DNA of 64,000 nt from Trissonchulus latispiculum. Lineage: Eukaryota > Nematoda > Enoplea > Enoplida > Ironidae. The notes beneath the pieces are model-generated. The model ran no database searches. It was not told where the DNA came from and saw only the letters and a list, made by a program, of their open reading frames with translations. Position 1 is the stretch's first letter; each line of letters opens with the position of its first letter. The position numbers and the translations under genes are program-made. The DNA lies in the NCBI GenBank assembly GCA_030248195.1, contig JASAND010004338.1, positions 46,321-110,320 on the forward strand. The letters run 5' to 3'. Below, in pieces: positions 48,980 through 59,812 of this stretch.

Positions 48980-50085
48980 ACTGCATATACGTCAAGAAAA
49001 TGAGGTAACCGCGTGCTGGCTTTCGGATCCACGAAGGATACAAGCATTGATCATAGAAAACTAATGAAAAGCGCCTGTCCTGCAGTCACTAAGGCGAAAG
49101 CCTTAGTCCGCAACAGGCGAGAGCCAATGGGCTTAGCTTTCCAATTAGTTTTCTATAAAAACACTGCATAGTCAGATTATCAAATTGCATAAATTTTTAA
49201 CTCGGTATTCCTATAAGCATCGCATCGACCTTTTTATTGGCGGGCCACCGATCGAGGCTCCGTCAAGCTAATAGGAATGTTAGGGAAACTGCGAGCTGTT
49301 CCACCGGCTCTGGCGGGAGCACCCGCCACAGTAAAAGTTGAATGAGTTAGGTAGTGCGTTAGTGCGTAAGGGCGAGTCAGGGCGTAGGTGAGCTGCGGTC
49401 ACGGATGAGGTTCCTTATTGTACTGGATCCATAAACACAGGTGTCGGGGTCATCTTATACTCATAAATTTGACACAAGGATGTTTGACACACGCTATGTT
49501 TAACGCTGCGCGACATGCACGTACATTTTACTAGAAATGCGCGTGGCTCACGTACACTTTCTCATTGCGCGACACGCACGTACACTTTCCAAATACGCGG
49601 CCGGGCCGACCTCTATTGGTTAGCGGGCCGGGCCGAAAAATTTTTTAACTGCTGGTCGGAGCGGGCCGAAACGGGCCGGATCAACTCTAGAAAATGTTGT
49701 AAAATCATTAAAATTAGCTACACAATTACTGACTCTGGTTATTTTATGGCAAAATTTAACATTTCATTAATTTAGCCTCTTCATCTTGCATTGAAGCCTT
49801 TTAAATAATATTGTTAGTAAAAATTTGGAATTTTTCTTTTGGCGGGCCGGGCCGGGCCGAATTTTGGAGCGGGCCGGGCCGCGCCGGGTCGAAAAAATCC
49901 GGCCCGTGCTCATCTCTAGCTCACAGCGCCCATTGGTTCTCCTTGTTCGGACTAAGGCTTAGCCTTAGCGCCTGCAAGCAGGCGTTTTTCATTATTTTTT
50001 ATGATGAATGCCTTGTATCCTTCATAAGATCCGCCTGCTGGCAAGCGATTTAAACTCATTTTTTGATGTATTTATATACTTTTGG
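48980..50085. mobile_element. Long-TIR element (~130-bp arms) with nested GC-rich insert
   Basis: The left arm 48980-49130 (GAAGGATACAAGCATTGATC, AAAGCGCCTGTCC, GCCTTAGTCCGCAACAGGCG) is the inverted match of the right arm 49927-50085. Both border AGCCAATGGGC-like sequence. Between them, 49600-49918 is packed with GGGCCGGGCC and ends GCTCATCTCTA, a hAT-like terminus whose partner is not clear. A solo right arm lies at 5490-5637. Confidence 0.7.
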
Positions 50086-50421
50086 TGATATATATGAAAG
50101 AAACATTCGGACATGAAAATATTAACAAAACTCGAAGTATTTGGGGAGAAACAGTACCTAACTTCCAACAAATAAGGAAAATGAGACTGAGTTATGCAAC
50201 AAATAATTTACAAAAAATTTCTATCTCTGCCTTGCAATTGCAAGCTACATTAGGTCAATATGTATAATTTCTAATTTATTTCCATAGGAAAGTTACCACA
50301 ATATATATCCAATTATCCGTTACAGCAGAAAACTAGAAAAAGTAATAAAAACTTTTCCAAGAGGTACAACCAATTTTTAAACATTAAGCCGTTTTCAAAC
50401 TGGATTGTTTTTCAGGTAAAG

Positions 50422-51243
50422 TTGCGTTAGGGCGCCCGTGAACTTAGGTCATTTTAATTTTGGTGCGTTAGGGCGCCCAGTATGTGCGTTAGGGCGCCCA
50501 GTGAGTGCGTTAGGGCGCCTGTAGAGTGCGTTTGGGCGCCTGATTGTTTTCACGATAATAAAGTGTTATTAGGAATGAAGATCTATTATGAAAGTGTTAA
50601 CGTAATGCACAGTTTAAAAGTATAAATAGAGGGGGTCCGCATTAATGAATATATGTATAGCCTGTTCTCCTAAAACGAAAATTTTACTGCTAAAATTTGA
50701 AAGCACAAATTAGTTTTAATTAATTAAAATATATCTGTATAGTGGAGTGTCAAAACAAAATCTTTGTTTACGGGCAAAAAATATGATAAGTTTATGGAAA
50801 CATGAAAATTCATGAAATCTTAGATTTTTAATTTGACTTGCACCTGATTTTTTGGTTACAACTTGGAACACGATAATGGTGATTGTTTTACAAAAATTCA
50901 GAAATAAAAATAATTTTCAATTAATTTACATTGATTACTGATTTAAAGTTTTAATGTTATTTAAAGATTTCACTAATTGTTCCTCTCTATTTGTGCTTTA
51001 AACTGTATATTAAGTACTATGAAAGATACAGATTCGGTTGTTTCCTATTGGAATAGTCGCCCCATAACACATAGAGTGGGCGCCCTAAGGCACGCACTGG
51101 GCGCCCTAACGCACATATTGGGCGCCCTAACGCACCATGTCCAAAAATTGAAAAAAGCGCCCTAACGCACCATGTCCAAAAATTGAAAAAAGCGCCCTAA
51201 CGCACTATAGGGGCGCCCTAACGCAACAGGCGCCCTAACGCAA
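50422..51243. mobile_element. Element with inverted arrays of a GTGCGTTAGGGCGCC repeat
   Basis: The left end starts TTGCGTTAGGGCGCC and holds 5 copies within 125 bp. The right end carries 7 inverted copies (GGCGCCCTAACGCAC) and closes GGCGCCCTAACGCAA. On the right, a 35-bp block (with CATGTCCAAAAATTG) is duplicated. The interior 500 bp is AT-rich with no ORF. The length is 822 bp. Confidence 0.8.
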
Positions 51244-51804
51244 TACAATCGTTTTTCAAGCCTTTAAATGGAAAACTCTTTACGTAATGGCCGTCAGAGA
51301 AAGTCGTTAGCCAGCGAATAAATTTTACACTCTAATCAGATGCGAAATTGCGTTCGGGTGTTTTGCTTGGGCAGAATGCGCTTTCTTGAAAAACAGGGAA
51401 GGGATTTATTTTTATGGGCGAAATGTAGACATTTATTTTCCCTCGACAGGAAATTCAAAACAAGATAATTGAATCAGTTACTTAGCCAGTGTCTCTCGCA
51501 ATCTCTCTAATCTAATCTAGTGTCTCTTCTGATGTGAGAAACTTTTATCTACCGGAGGTTTAGATTATAGACGATAAGTTTCCTGTGAAAGTTAAAATTG
51601 GACAGTGCACTTAAACCTTTCATATATAACGTATATAAGGCACATCAAGGCGACTAATCTCCAGAAATTTGTATAGTATACCACAGGGAGAGGAGATCCT
51701 TCCGTTTTCTAAACTATTAAATTTACATTTAATATTGGTGAAATAACGTCTACTCGCATAAAGGATATTGCGGTATTCCCTTAGTCTGCAGATCATGTAC
51801 CTGG

Positions 51805-52159
51805 AGCTGATAACAGATAACTTGCCTGCTGTCACCCTCTTATTCGTTGTGCAGTCTTACCTCTTAGTACAACGAAGAGTACATCGTAACTATTAAGAGT
51901 GTGGCAGTCGTCGCACTGTTAATTATCAACTTGCAGACATCATCTACACAATAACAGCTAACCGCCTCGAAAACTGAGTGAGCACCTAGTGTACAAAGTG
52001 TTTGGGACCGCAACGCTTGCGTGTTGAAGTTTCAAGCAGATGCAATTTGGACTAACACAGGAAGACAGTGGTTGTGTTCTAGAGCTTCAACACTCAAACA
52101 TAGAGCGAATTGTGCTGTTAGGGGACAGCTTGTCACACTCTTAGTTATTATGTACTCTC
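51805..52159. mobile_element. Two GTACTCTT-family pieces side by side
   Basis: 51805-51870 is a truncated right end (AGCTGATAACAGATAACTTG ... CTCTTAGTAC). 51875-52159 is a 285-bp element with its own ends, AAGAGTACATCGTAACTATT followed by AAGAGTGTG on the left and CACACTCTTAGTTATTATGT followed by ACTCTC on the right. Its interior differs from the copy at 41971. Confidence 0.65.
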
Positions 52160-52678
52160 GGTGTAACTTATGCAGGACAGTTCGAAGACACGACACCTAG
52201 CATGCTTTGTCTGTGCGACTTCAGTATAAGCTTGAATTCCCTGACGCTCAAAGTCATTTTTTTCTGGAAGATAATTTCTCTGTTCAGAGCCTTATTTTGT
52301 TCCGCCACAAATCTGCTAAATAATAAATCGTGCCGAGATAATGATCACTTATTTCACACTGAATGTTCCTTTTAAGAATTGCTTGTGCCAATTGGTCGCC
52401 TACCCACATTCTAAAGGCAATTATCATTGTCGACTTCTTAGCATCAAAGGGTAAAGGAAAGGTTTTGTTTTGATGTCACCCTCCTACCCAACCAGTCACA
52501 TTAAAACGGTCCAATTTACATCCACGTAACAAACCGATATTTTGTTTTTCTATTTTTTGCCAATCGAAAAGCTGTTCATAATAGGTACCAGTGTTTTTCA
52601 AAATAAATTAAAATTACTATAGCGGGAATAAGGAGGTTTAGTTCTTGTTCTATACTCAAAAAAGTTGATTAACTACAT
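52160..52678. other. Intergenic, nothing recognised
   Basis: No gene or repeat supported. Confidence 0.4.
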
Positions 52679-52745
52679 CCGTGGCTCAATTGGCAAAGCG
52701 CTCGCACGCGAAGCGAGAGATTGGAGGTTCGAATCCCTGTATTTT
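52679..52745 (+). repeat. tRNA-like sequence (pseudo-tRNA or SINE head)
   Basis: A box GTGGCTCAATTGGCAAAGCG, a perfect anticodon-like stem CTCGC/GCGAG with a 7-nt loop ACGCGAA, and B box GAGGTTCGAATCCCTG. Position 33 is C instead of the nearly universal T, and the acceptor ends do not pair, so a functional tRNA is unlikely. Confidence 0.55.
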
Positions 52746-53399
52746 TGCATATCACAGTGTCCAATTTAGATGAAGCTTTTCCAACCCTTCATGTGTCACA
52801 TGGTCAGAAATCTAAAGCAGATGCAATCTCGAGAAATTTTCACATTTACATAGTCTTACATGATCTTACATATATACTTGATCAAGCATTACTAGACTCT
52901 GTATATCTTCATGACGCCAATTGTGAATAGAAAATAATGAATCTTTCCAAGTTATACAATCTTTGTTAGTTTCTGGTTCTGCAATGCTTTTCGTTTGGGT
53001 TTTCCAGGTTTTAAAGCTAGACAAGATCCAAAAAACCGGAAACACCATTTTCTTGTTCGCAAATATTTCTGAAATTTTAGAAATTGGAACCAAATTCTTA
53101 TTATTTTAGGAGTAATTATTTCCTACCTATGTATATAATATCAAGAGAGGGATTAAGTTTGTTGAGTCTGAGTCACATCAACGCACGCTGGTTTTGACAC
53201 ATTGCATAACCATAGACACAGTGAATCTAAGAAGCTTTTCCGATCCGAAGCCTGTCAAACTTTAATTGCAGAAACCGGCGCTAAAGGAAATGTGTCAAAA
53301 TCTTGGGACGGGACGATTACACTACAGAGAACTAGATTTCTAGATAACACAAACCATCAGGGAAGGAGGGAAGGCTTCATTCATAATATGAGGATGTGA
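52746..53399. other. Intergenic, nothing recognised
   Basis: Short ORFs only, no domain recognised. Confidence 0.4.
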
Positions 53400-53513
53400 A
53401 GGGTTAAATCAGGATTGAAAGATGTGAAGAAAAGTGTCCAGGGCGGGGATCGAACCCGAACTAACTGATCTCTGAAAGCGAAAAGTCTACCACTCAGTTA
53501 CAACCCCGAACAG
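53400..53513 (-). repeat. tRNA-like SINE, family D copy 2 (minus)
   Basis: On the minus strand: GTTGTAACTGAGTGGTAGAC (A box), GGGTTCGATCCCCGCCCTGG (B box), ACACTTTTCTTCACATCTTT and CAATCCTGATTTAACCC. The second half matches 38400-38470. Confidence 0.65.
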
Positions 53514-53992
53514 CGAGCTAGATTAGGACTCTTCACTTCAACCTTTCTGGATTGTTGATATTTAACAGCGAAGATCCAAAATAGCAAATCTTTTTCTCTG
53601 TTTTTTGAGCTTGTCATCACGTTTATACAACACATCGAGAAAAGGTACTGCCACAATTAGAATTCTGATTGTGATCATTTAGAAAGAAGTAACCTGAAAC
53701 TATTGAGTTTTTCATCTGATAATAGATGCTTTTGCTTTGATTGAGATTTTTCAGAGCTGACAAAGAGAGATGAAAGAAGACTTCTCGTCATTCAAACGGT
53801 ATGTTATTTCCATCAGCCCAGCTTCAGTTATATATCTTGAGTTTATTTAGGCAAATTAAACCTTGCCAGCTTTAATTACGTAGAAGAGTTAACAGAAGGC
53901 CATGTAGAAAAACTGTAAAAACTTCTCCTATTTTCAGTCCATAAGGTCAATATTTGATCAATATTATCGATTAATTGGAACCTAGCGTTCGA

Positions 53993-55397
53993 ATGTCGGA
54001 AAACTGTTCACTCAAAGTGAACCCTCGCGTTCTGAATGGATCTCTGGAATTTCTCAGTTTACCAGAGCTGCTGGAAATTGGCTGCAATGGAAGTCTGTTT
54101 CTGATTGGTGTGGTCTTGAACCTTCTGGCAATTCGCCAACTAATTCGTCATCGATACCAAAACCAATCAGCTCATCAGCTACTGCTGCCAAATCAATTAT
54201 TGATCCGGAAGCGATTTGATCTCCTAAAAATTCATCTCAGCTGCGCCTGCCTGCTGATGCTGCTTCTCTATACACCCCTGCATCTTGTGTGGAAAACGAC
54301 AAAAAATTGGTCAGTAACTTAATCGATTTAGGATGTTGTTCAATATTGCCGACTTTTTTGAAAAAAAATTGACAACCTTAGGTTTTGAATTAAGATTTTT
54401 CAGCTCAACACATCGGTTTTGTAACATCAAACGGGCACTCAGCTCGCCCTTTAGAATGTGTCACTTTAAAATTCACAAACAGCGCCACCCTATTGTAAAA
54501 ACAACGGAAAGCCAGTTTTTGCACTTGCGTACTGCTGTGCTCAGTCATAAAAACTAGGTAGTTGCCATAGATATAGAACAGCCATTAATGTTTAACAAAT
54601 TCATGCGTATCTCAAAAAGCAAAGAACCTAAAATTGAAGGAACAATCCCCACCAAACCTGATAGAAATTCTAGCTCTAACCAGTCATGCTTTCATAAAAA
54701 CAACACAAAATTTCTAAATATCCAGTAAAACTTCCTTTTTCTGTTTTGTTCTACCACCAAGAAACTTGCACATTGTTTGCTTCCAAAGACATTGCTAGAA
54801 TCAACGGTACTACAGCCAAAATCATTCAGGTTTAACTCAAATTCGCTTTCACATTTTTATTTTCAGGCACGCCGGAGACGCGATGTGTCGCCTGCTGAAA
54901 TTCGCCGACGTGCTGGTCTTCTATGCCTCCAGCAATGTCGTGGTCGTGATCGCCATCGATCGATGTCTAATTCTGCATCGAAGCCAGGAGCACCCTCGTC
55001 TCTCCTACAATCGAGTCAAGCTGATGCTCCTCATCGCCTGGTCTCTGGCCGCTCTCTCCAGCCTCCCCCAGCTCCTGGTCTGGCGCACCTTCTCCCCGAT
55101 ACCCCAATGGACCACCTGTACCACCACCTGGCGCGTGTGGCGGTGGAATCACTGTCACTACGGCCAGCTGCCGGCAGAGTACGGCTATCGGGCCGCACAT
55201 CTGTTGTCGGTTTTCTGGCTCCCGCTGGCCATCATCTGCGCCAGCTATGCGGTCGTGCTGCGAAAACTGGTACAGCACCAGCGGGCCAGGAACCAGAGCA
55301 TGCGCACAGCACTGGCACACTGTGCTGAACTTCTGGTCCGGAATAACATCAACACCAGGACACAGAAATTGCAGCTCGGCCACCTGGCCAGAACCAC

Positions 55398-55441
<44 letters not shown>

Positions 55442-55743
55442 GCAGTGCTGATACCGACGCGACAGCACAAGAGGTGCTGCCGGCCGCCAGGGTTAAGCCC
55501 AGAAATTTGGCAGAAAGAAGACAGTCCCGATTTGACAAGGCCAAAACCGCCACGCTAAGACAGACCCTGTACATTGTCCTGGCCTACATAATATGCTGGC
55601 TTCCCTACAACGCTCTGTCCCTTGGAAATAGCATAAACGTAGGCGGCACAAAACATCTGATCAGATATGCCGGATTTCTGCAAGCCCTGATCCTGCTTAA
55701 TGCTATCGTTAATCCAGTACTCTATCTGAGAAAGTACAATTAA
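53993..55743 (+). CDS. GnRH/AKH/corazonin-type G protein-coupled receptor 2, tailless, with poly-Asn loop
   Basis: Tandem paralogue of the receptor 6 kb upstream, same strand. Exons 53993-54309 and 54867-55743 give 397 residues. The intron sits at the same place and phase (Trp106). Marks: Ala-Gly-Asp-x-x-Cys-Arg (Cys113, partner Cys190), AIDRC at the end of TM3, SLPQLLVWR in TM4, CWLPY (349-353) in TM6, NPVLY (388-392) in TM7, then only LRKYN before the stop. Cys86 stands at position 2.50, as in receptor 1. The third intracellular loop carries 14 Asn residues (284-297) coded by a pure (AAT)14 run. The start ATG at 53993 aligns with that of receptor 1 (both begin Met-Ser-x-Asn-Cys-Ser). N-glycosylation sequons lie at NCS (4-6) and NGS (15-17). 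Poly(A) signal AATAAA at 55787. The ligand is unknown; sequence drift from receptor 1 suggests an old duplication. Confidence 0.9.
55399..55440 (+). repeat. (AAT)14 microsatellite inside coding exon
   Basis: Fourteen uninterrupted AAT codons in exon 2 of receptor 2. The run is in frame, so length changes alter only the Asn count in intracellular loop 3. Confidence 0.95.
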
Positions 55744-56339
55744 GTGTCTGCAGTCTGCACTTAAAAATGTACTAGTCTGTTGATGCAATAAAGCAAAATA
55801 ATCTTTGATAGGACAGAATAATTTAAAGACTAAGGCTCCTTAAACATTTTGGCCAACCAACATAACCACATGTCAATAATGCCCAAAATCCAAAAGCAAC
55901 AACAATGCTAAGATGACAATTTTCTAGCCCATATAATATACCTAAACTTGCTGACAGCGCACCATGGTGATTTTACTCATTTCATTGAGCACGACTCGAA
56001 CTCACTACGAAAGAAAAACTAACAAAGTAACGCATCTAAATCACAGTATATATACATACAATTAAGCGAAAAGGAATGGGCACCGAATCCATCCGCCTTG
56101 TTTTGTGAACCATTGTGCTGACATGGATAAAGGATAATTTGCTTACCAATTAAAGTTATTGCTAAAAACTAGGATTAGGCAATCAAACTTTTTAGCAGGA
56201 AAAAATGTTTACAAGAAATGAAAATTTTCAGCATATGTTATGTTTGAAGGTAAAAATGTTGCCGATTTTTTGACTATATTAAGAAATTATTCTTAAATAG
56301 CGTAACACAAGTATAACCAATATATATATATGTAATATT
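55744..56339. other. Receptor 2 3' flank
   Basis: Poly(A) signal at 55787-55792; the rest is unannotated AT-rich DNA. Confidence 0.5.
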
Positions 56340-56629
56340 CAGGGTATATATTTTTTAGGGATTTCGGGGGGAATCTTTGGTAGGGGAAAATTTTCTACAA
56401 AAATGAGCCAAAATTGGTATTTTTGGCGTATTTTGCACGTAGAAACGAAAAAGACTCAAAAATGCCAGGACTCAAGCTAAAACAGCTATTTTTGGGAAAA
56501 AATCTCCGGACGAAGGCAGAAAAGTTTTGAAAATTTTTGGAAAAAAGTAGACCTCATCAAGGAGGAAGCCCAAAATCCGGGGGGGGGGCGATTTCAGGGA
56601 GCGCGCTCCCCCTTTTAAAAAATACCCTG
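56340..56629. mobile_element. MITE with CAGGG/CCCTG ends and 5-bp TSD ATATT
   Basis: The ends CAGGGTATATATTTTTTA and AAAAAATACCCTG are flanked on both sides by ATATT (56335-56339 and 56630-56634). The G-rich interior and the AAGCCCAAAA phrase recall the elements at 5638-6028 and 59165-59621. Confidence 0.75.
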
Positions 56630-57093
56630 ATATTCGGTATATACCCATTCCACTATGTACACAGCATTCACAAGACACTTCTTTGGCAATCCAGGAACGC
56701 TCACGCGTGTAAGTAACAGAGGAGCACAGCCTCTAGCGTATGTTAGATGGGGACAGGGTATTTTCTAGAGTATATATACATTGTATTTCACCGCAGGTGG
56801 GAGCAGAAGCAAGCCTTGACAGGTGCCGTAGTGTGTACATGTCAACTCTCGTGCGTATCCAACACTCTCTGTCTCTGGCATGAAAGTAGGCGAGCGCAAA
56901 GTAAACTGCTGGCAGCAAATGAATCCCAAGAATGAGACCTGGTCTTGTCGAAAAAAGCAGATTCAACAGTTCTTCAGCGTTCACCATACTCTTAAAACTG
57001 ATCGACCAATTTAACGCCTCATCCGGCCAACAGTGCTGTAGCCTAAAGCTTCTTGCTCAAGAAAACAATGCAGCATCATGACATGGCACGACA

Positions 57094-57948
57094 TCAAAGC
57101 CTCTCCGCACAGTAGTCAGCTATCCGCTGCACCGCCGCCGGGAAGTCTGGCACGACAGCCCAAGGCGGCGGACTGATCTTCCCCTCATCTCCGGGCCTAT
57201 ATTTCCCCGTCTGGACGAGGATTCCCTTCAGTCCGGCCGCCTGGGCCCCGTCGATGTCATCCCGAACGTCATCGCCGATCATGAAACTGGAAGACTGGAG
57301 ATCATCCAACGGGGAGGGGAGGGGCAGTCGCCGGATGGCCGACTGGAAAAAGGCCAGTTCCGGTTTGCCTAGGACGGTGGCCCGCCGATCAGTGGCATAC
57401 TCTAGGGCGGTCACAAAGGGACCCGGACCCAGGGAAAGACCCTCAGGGGTCTGATAGTAGCGAGCCTTGTGAATGGCGACCAGCTCAGCCTGACCAGACT
57501 GTACCAGGCGGAAGGCCTGGTTCAGCCGGTCATAGTGGAACTCGGAGGGGGCCAGGCCGACGACCACGGCATCGGGTGGGAGATCAGAATCGGGGGACAG
57601 GGGCTCGGAGGGTAGGACGTCCTGAAAGTCTTCCAGGGCTTCGGGGGCCAACAGGAACAGCGGTCGCTGGAGCCGGTGCGTCTGGAGATACTCCTTGGCA
57701 GCCAGGAGGGAGGTGAAGATCTCATCGCGGGAGATCTGGAGATCCAAGGACTGCAGACGCTCATGCAGACACCGGATGGACTCTTTGGTGGTGTTGGTGA
57801 GGAATCGAACCATGAGGTTGCCGGGCAGAGAGCGGAGACGAGTCAGCGCCGCAGCGCAGCCCGGAACCGCCTGACTCCCAATGTGCAGAGTCCCGCTCAG
57901 ATCCACAAACACCACGCCACCTGTCGACAACAGACGACGTCCAGCCAT
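57094..57948 (-). CDS. HDHD2: HAD-superfamily hydrolase, HDHD2-like
   Basis: Soluble HAD-family phosphatase of the HDHD2/phosphoglycolate-phosphatase-like group; the natural substrate is not settled. The 284-residue frame is a single uninterrupted exon from ATG at 57948. Motif I is VDLSGTLH (Asp16 the expected nucleophile; Ser at the +2 place where most HAD phosphatases have Asp, as in HDHD2). Motif II lies in FLTNTTKES, the Lys motif in VLGKPE, motif IV in MIGDDVRDDIDGA. The segments ARYY, GPGPFVTALEYATD and TGKYRPGDE are typical of HDHD2. It is slightly longer than vertebrate HDHD2 (about 260), mainly through a Pro/Ser-rich stretch near residues 107-125. It has much higher GC than its flanks. 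The lack of introns next to intron-rich genes could mean intron loss or a retrocopy. No poly(A) tract is seen after the stop. Confidence 0.92.
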   Translation of the reverse strand: MAGRRLLSTGGVVFVDLSGTLHIGSQAVPGCAAALTRLRSLPGNLMVRFLTNTTKESIRCLHERLQSLDLQISRDEIFTSLLAAKEYLQTHRLQRPLFLLAPEALEDFQDVLPSEPLSPDSDLPPDAVVVGLAPSEFHYDRLNQAFRLVQSGQAELVAIHKARYYQTPEGLSLGPGPFVTALEYATDRRATVLGKPELAFFQSAIRRLPLPSPLDDLQSSSFMIGDDVRDDIDGAQAAGLKGILVQTGKYRPGDEGKISPPPWAVVPDFPAAVQRIADYCAERL

Positions 57949-58180
57949 GGGATTATGTAGCAGAAGAAACCAACTAATCGAACGCTAAAAACACGTAACA
58001 AAATCAAAGTAATATACGCAATAAACAAAGCCAATTGAGTGTTCCTGATAGTTTTTTGCAGAGGCTGTTTATACGTATTATTTCTACTGCAAGGAGTAGT
58101 GTGACCCAAAACACTCCCGAACCTTCAAAAAATTTTCCGGGTTTGCTAGAATTTTAAGGAAAGTTTCTCTATGTATAGTG

Positions 58181-59024
58181 TAGGGTTGGTTTTTTCCGAA
58201 AAAAAGATTGCCGGAAAAAAACCTTTTTTCCGTTTTTTTTCCATTTTTTTCTATTTTTTCTTTTTTTCCGGTCACTCCAAAATTACACAATTTGCTAAAA
58301 AATGCGTTATTCCATGTTTTTGCATGCACAGAAGCAGTTTTCACGATATTTGTAGCCCCACAGGGGTAATGCAATTACACAAGCGCTTAGAAAGATTCCA
58401 GTAGTGGTTACAGGAATCAAATATTTTCAGCGGGTGACGCTGTTAAAGCAAAATACAGGTCACTCCTGTATACTTTGGCGGTTCTACTAGACCTAGTTTC
58501 TGGTTTTCATAAGTAACACGCTCCGTAAAGTAAACAATTCCAGATATTTTAACAGTTTTGGTTGAACACTCCACTGTTAGGTATTGAATTATTACCTCTA
58601 CCTGAGTTACGCAATCATTTTCACATTCCAAGGGAAAAACGCTAAATTCCAAAGTTAGCTCAAATGCATGAATATCGTATTCTTACCTCATTAAACACTG
58701 TTTTTGATGGTTTCTTAATGTTCCGATGTTATAAATTAACTTTCAGAACATGTCCCGAATATTTTTCCATTTTTTCCGATGCATCGAAAAAACCCAAATA
58801 CAATTTCGTCAGATTTAGCATACCCCCACCTACTATGACCCACGGAAAAGGTTGTAAATAGTGTGAAATTGCTGGAAAAGCTCAGAAAACATGATATTTT
58901 ATTGTAAAAATCGTCAAAATAACGTTAGGAATATTTTTCCATTTTTTTCCACCCCATCCGAAAAAAATGGAAAAAAACGGAAAAAACCTTTTTTTCCAGT
59001 CCTTTTTTTCCGCGCCCATCCCTA
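58181..59024. mobile_element. hAT-type non-autonomous element with exact 8-bp TSD
   Basis: The ends TAGGGTTGG and CCATCCCTA are flanked by GTATAGTG on both sides (58173-58180 and 59025-59032). The subterminal parts are long runs of TTTTTTCCG/CGGAAAAAA in inverted orientation. It is 844 bp with no transposase ORF. It lies just upstream of the HDHD2-like gene, about 230 bp from its start codon. Confidence 0.9.
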
Positions 59025-59164
59025 GTATAGTGCATGCATGTTGGTAGGGCTAAGCCTAAGCCTAAGCAGTGGCAGATTCGGGGGGAACGGGGTCCCCCCA
59101 TTGCGATTTAGGCCCTCTCCTTTGACATTTCGGGCCTCCATTAGAAAATGTTTTCAGTTGTTTA

Positions 59165-59621
59165 CTGGGTTTACTTTAGACAAAAATAAGTGTGGGGGAG
59201 AGTGGGGGGGGGGGGGGACGACGCCCCCCCCACTAGTGGGGGGGGGGGAAATAAAATGAGCGAAGAATGCTAAAAATGCTGTATAAATAGCCTGTTTTCC
59301 ACATACACTGCTATAACTATGCTTAAAAGTGCTCAAAAATCAAGTTTTAGCACCAAAAAAGGCGATTTTTTCATCAAAAATTTCCGGCGAAGCCGGAAAA
59401 TTTTTCGCCGGAAATTTTTGAAAATTTTGACCAAAAATCCTTAAAATTTGGCATTTTCTGGGCACCCTATAGTGAGTGGGGGGGGGAAGCCCAAAAAAGT
59501 GGGGGAGAACGAGTGGGGGGGGAAGCCCAAAAAAGTGGGGGAGAACGAGTGGGGGGGAGGTGCTCGAGTGGGGGGGGAACCCAAAAAGTGAGGGGGCGCA
59601 ACCCCCAGTGAAATAAACCAG
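59165..59621. mobile_element. MITE of the CTGGG family, copy 3
   Basis: Starts CTGGGTTTACTTTA and ends AAATAAACCAG; the flanks GTTTA and GCTTA differ by one base from a 5-bp duplication. The interior shares long stretches with 5638-6028 (AATAGCCTGTTTTC, ACTGCTATAACTATG, TTGGCATTTTCTGGGCACC). On the right, a 45-bp G-rich block is duplicated in tandem. Confidence 0.75.
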
Positions 59622-59770
59622 GCTTATAGGCAAATTTTGAGTGGAAACTAAGCAGAATTTTATTAAATTTCACAAATTTTTTAAAAATTTCGCCTGCGGC
59701 GCATTCAGATTTCGCTTCTGTATATACTGCTTTATTACGTAGTTGTCTCTTAAAGAGTCTTCTACTCTGT

Positions 59771-59812
59771 ACGTATATATATATATATATATATACGTAT
59801 ATATATATATAT
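59771..59812. repeat. (TA)n microsatellite
   Basis: TA runs broken once by CG (ACGTATAT...ACGTATAT), directly abutting the element at 59813. Confidence 0.9.

Noticed and set aside
52679..52745. Functional tRNA gene
   Set aside because: Lacks T33, and the acceptor stem and T stem do not pair; a tRNA-derived repeat is more likely. A covariance-model search would settle it.
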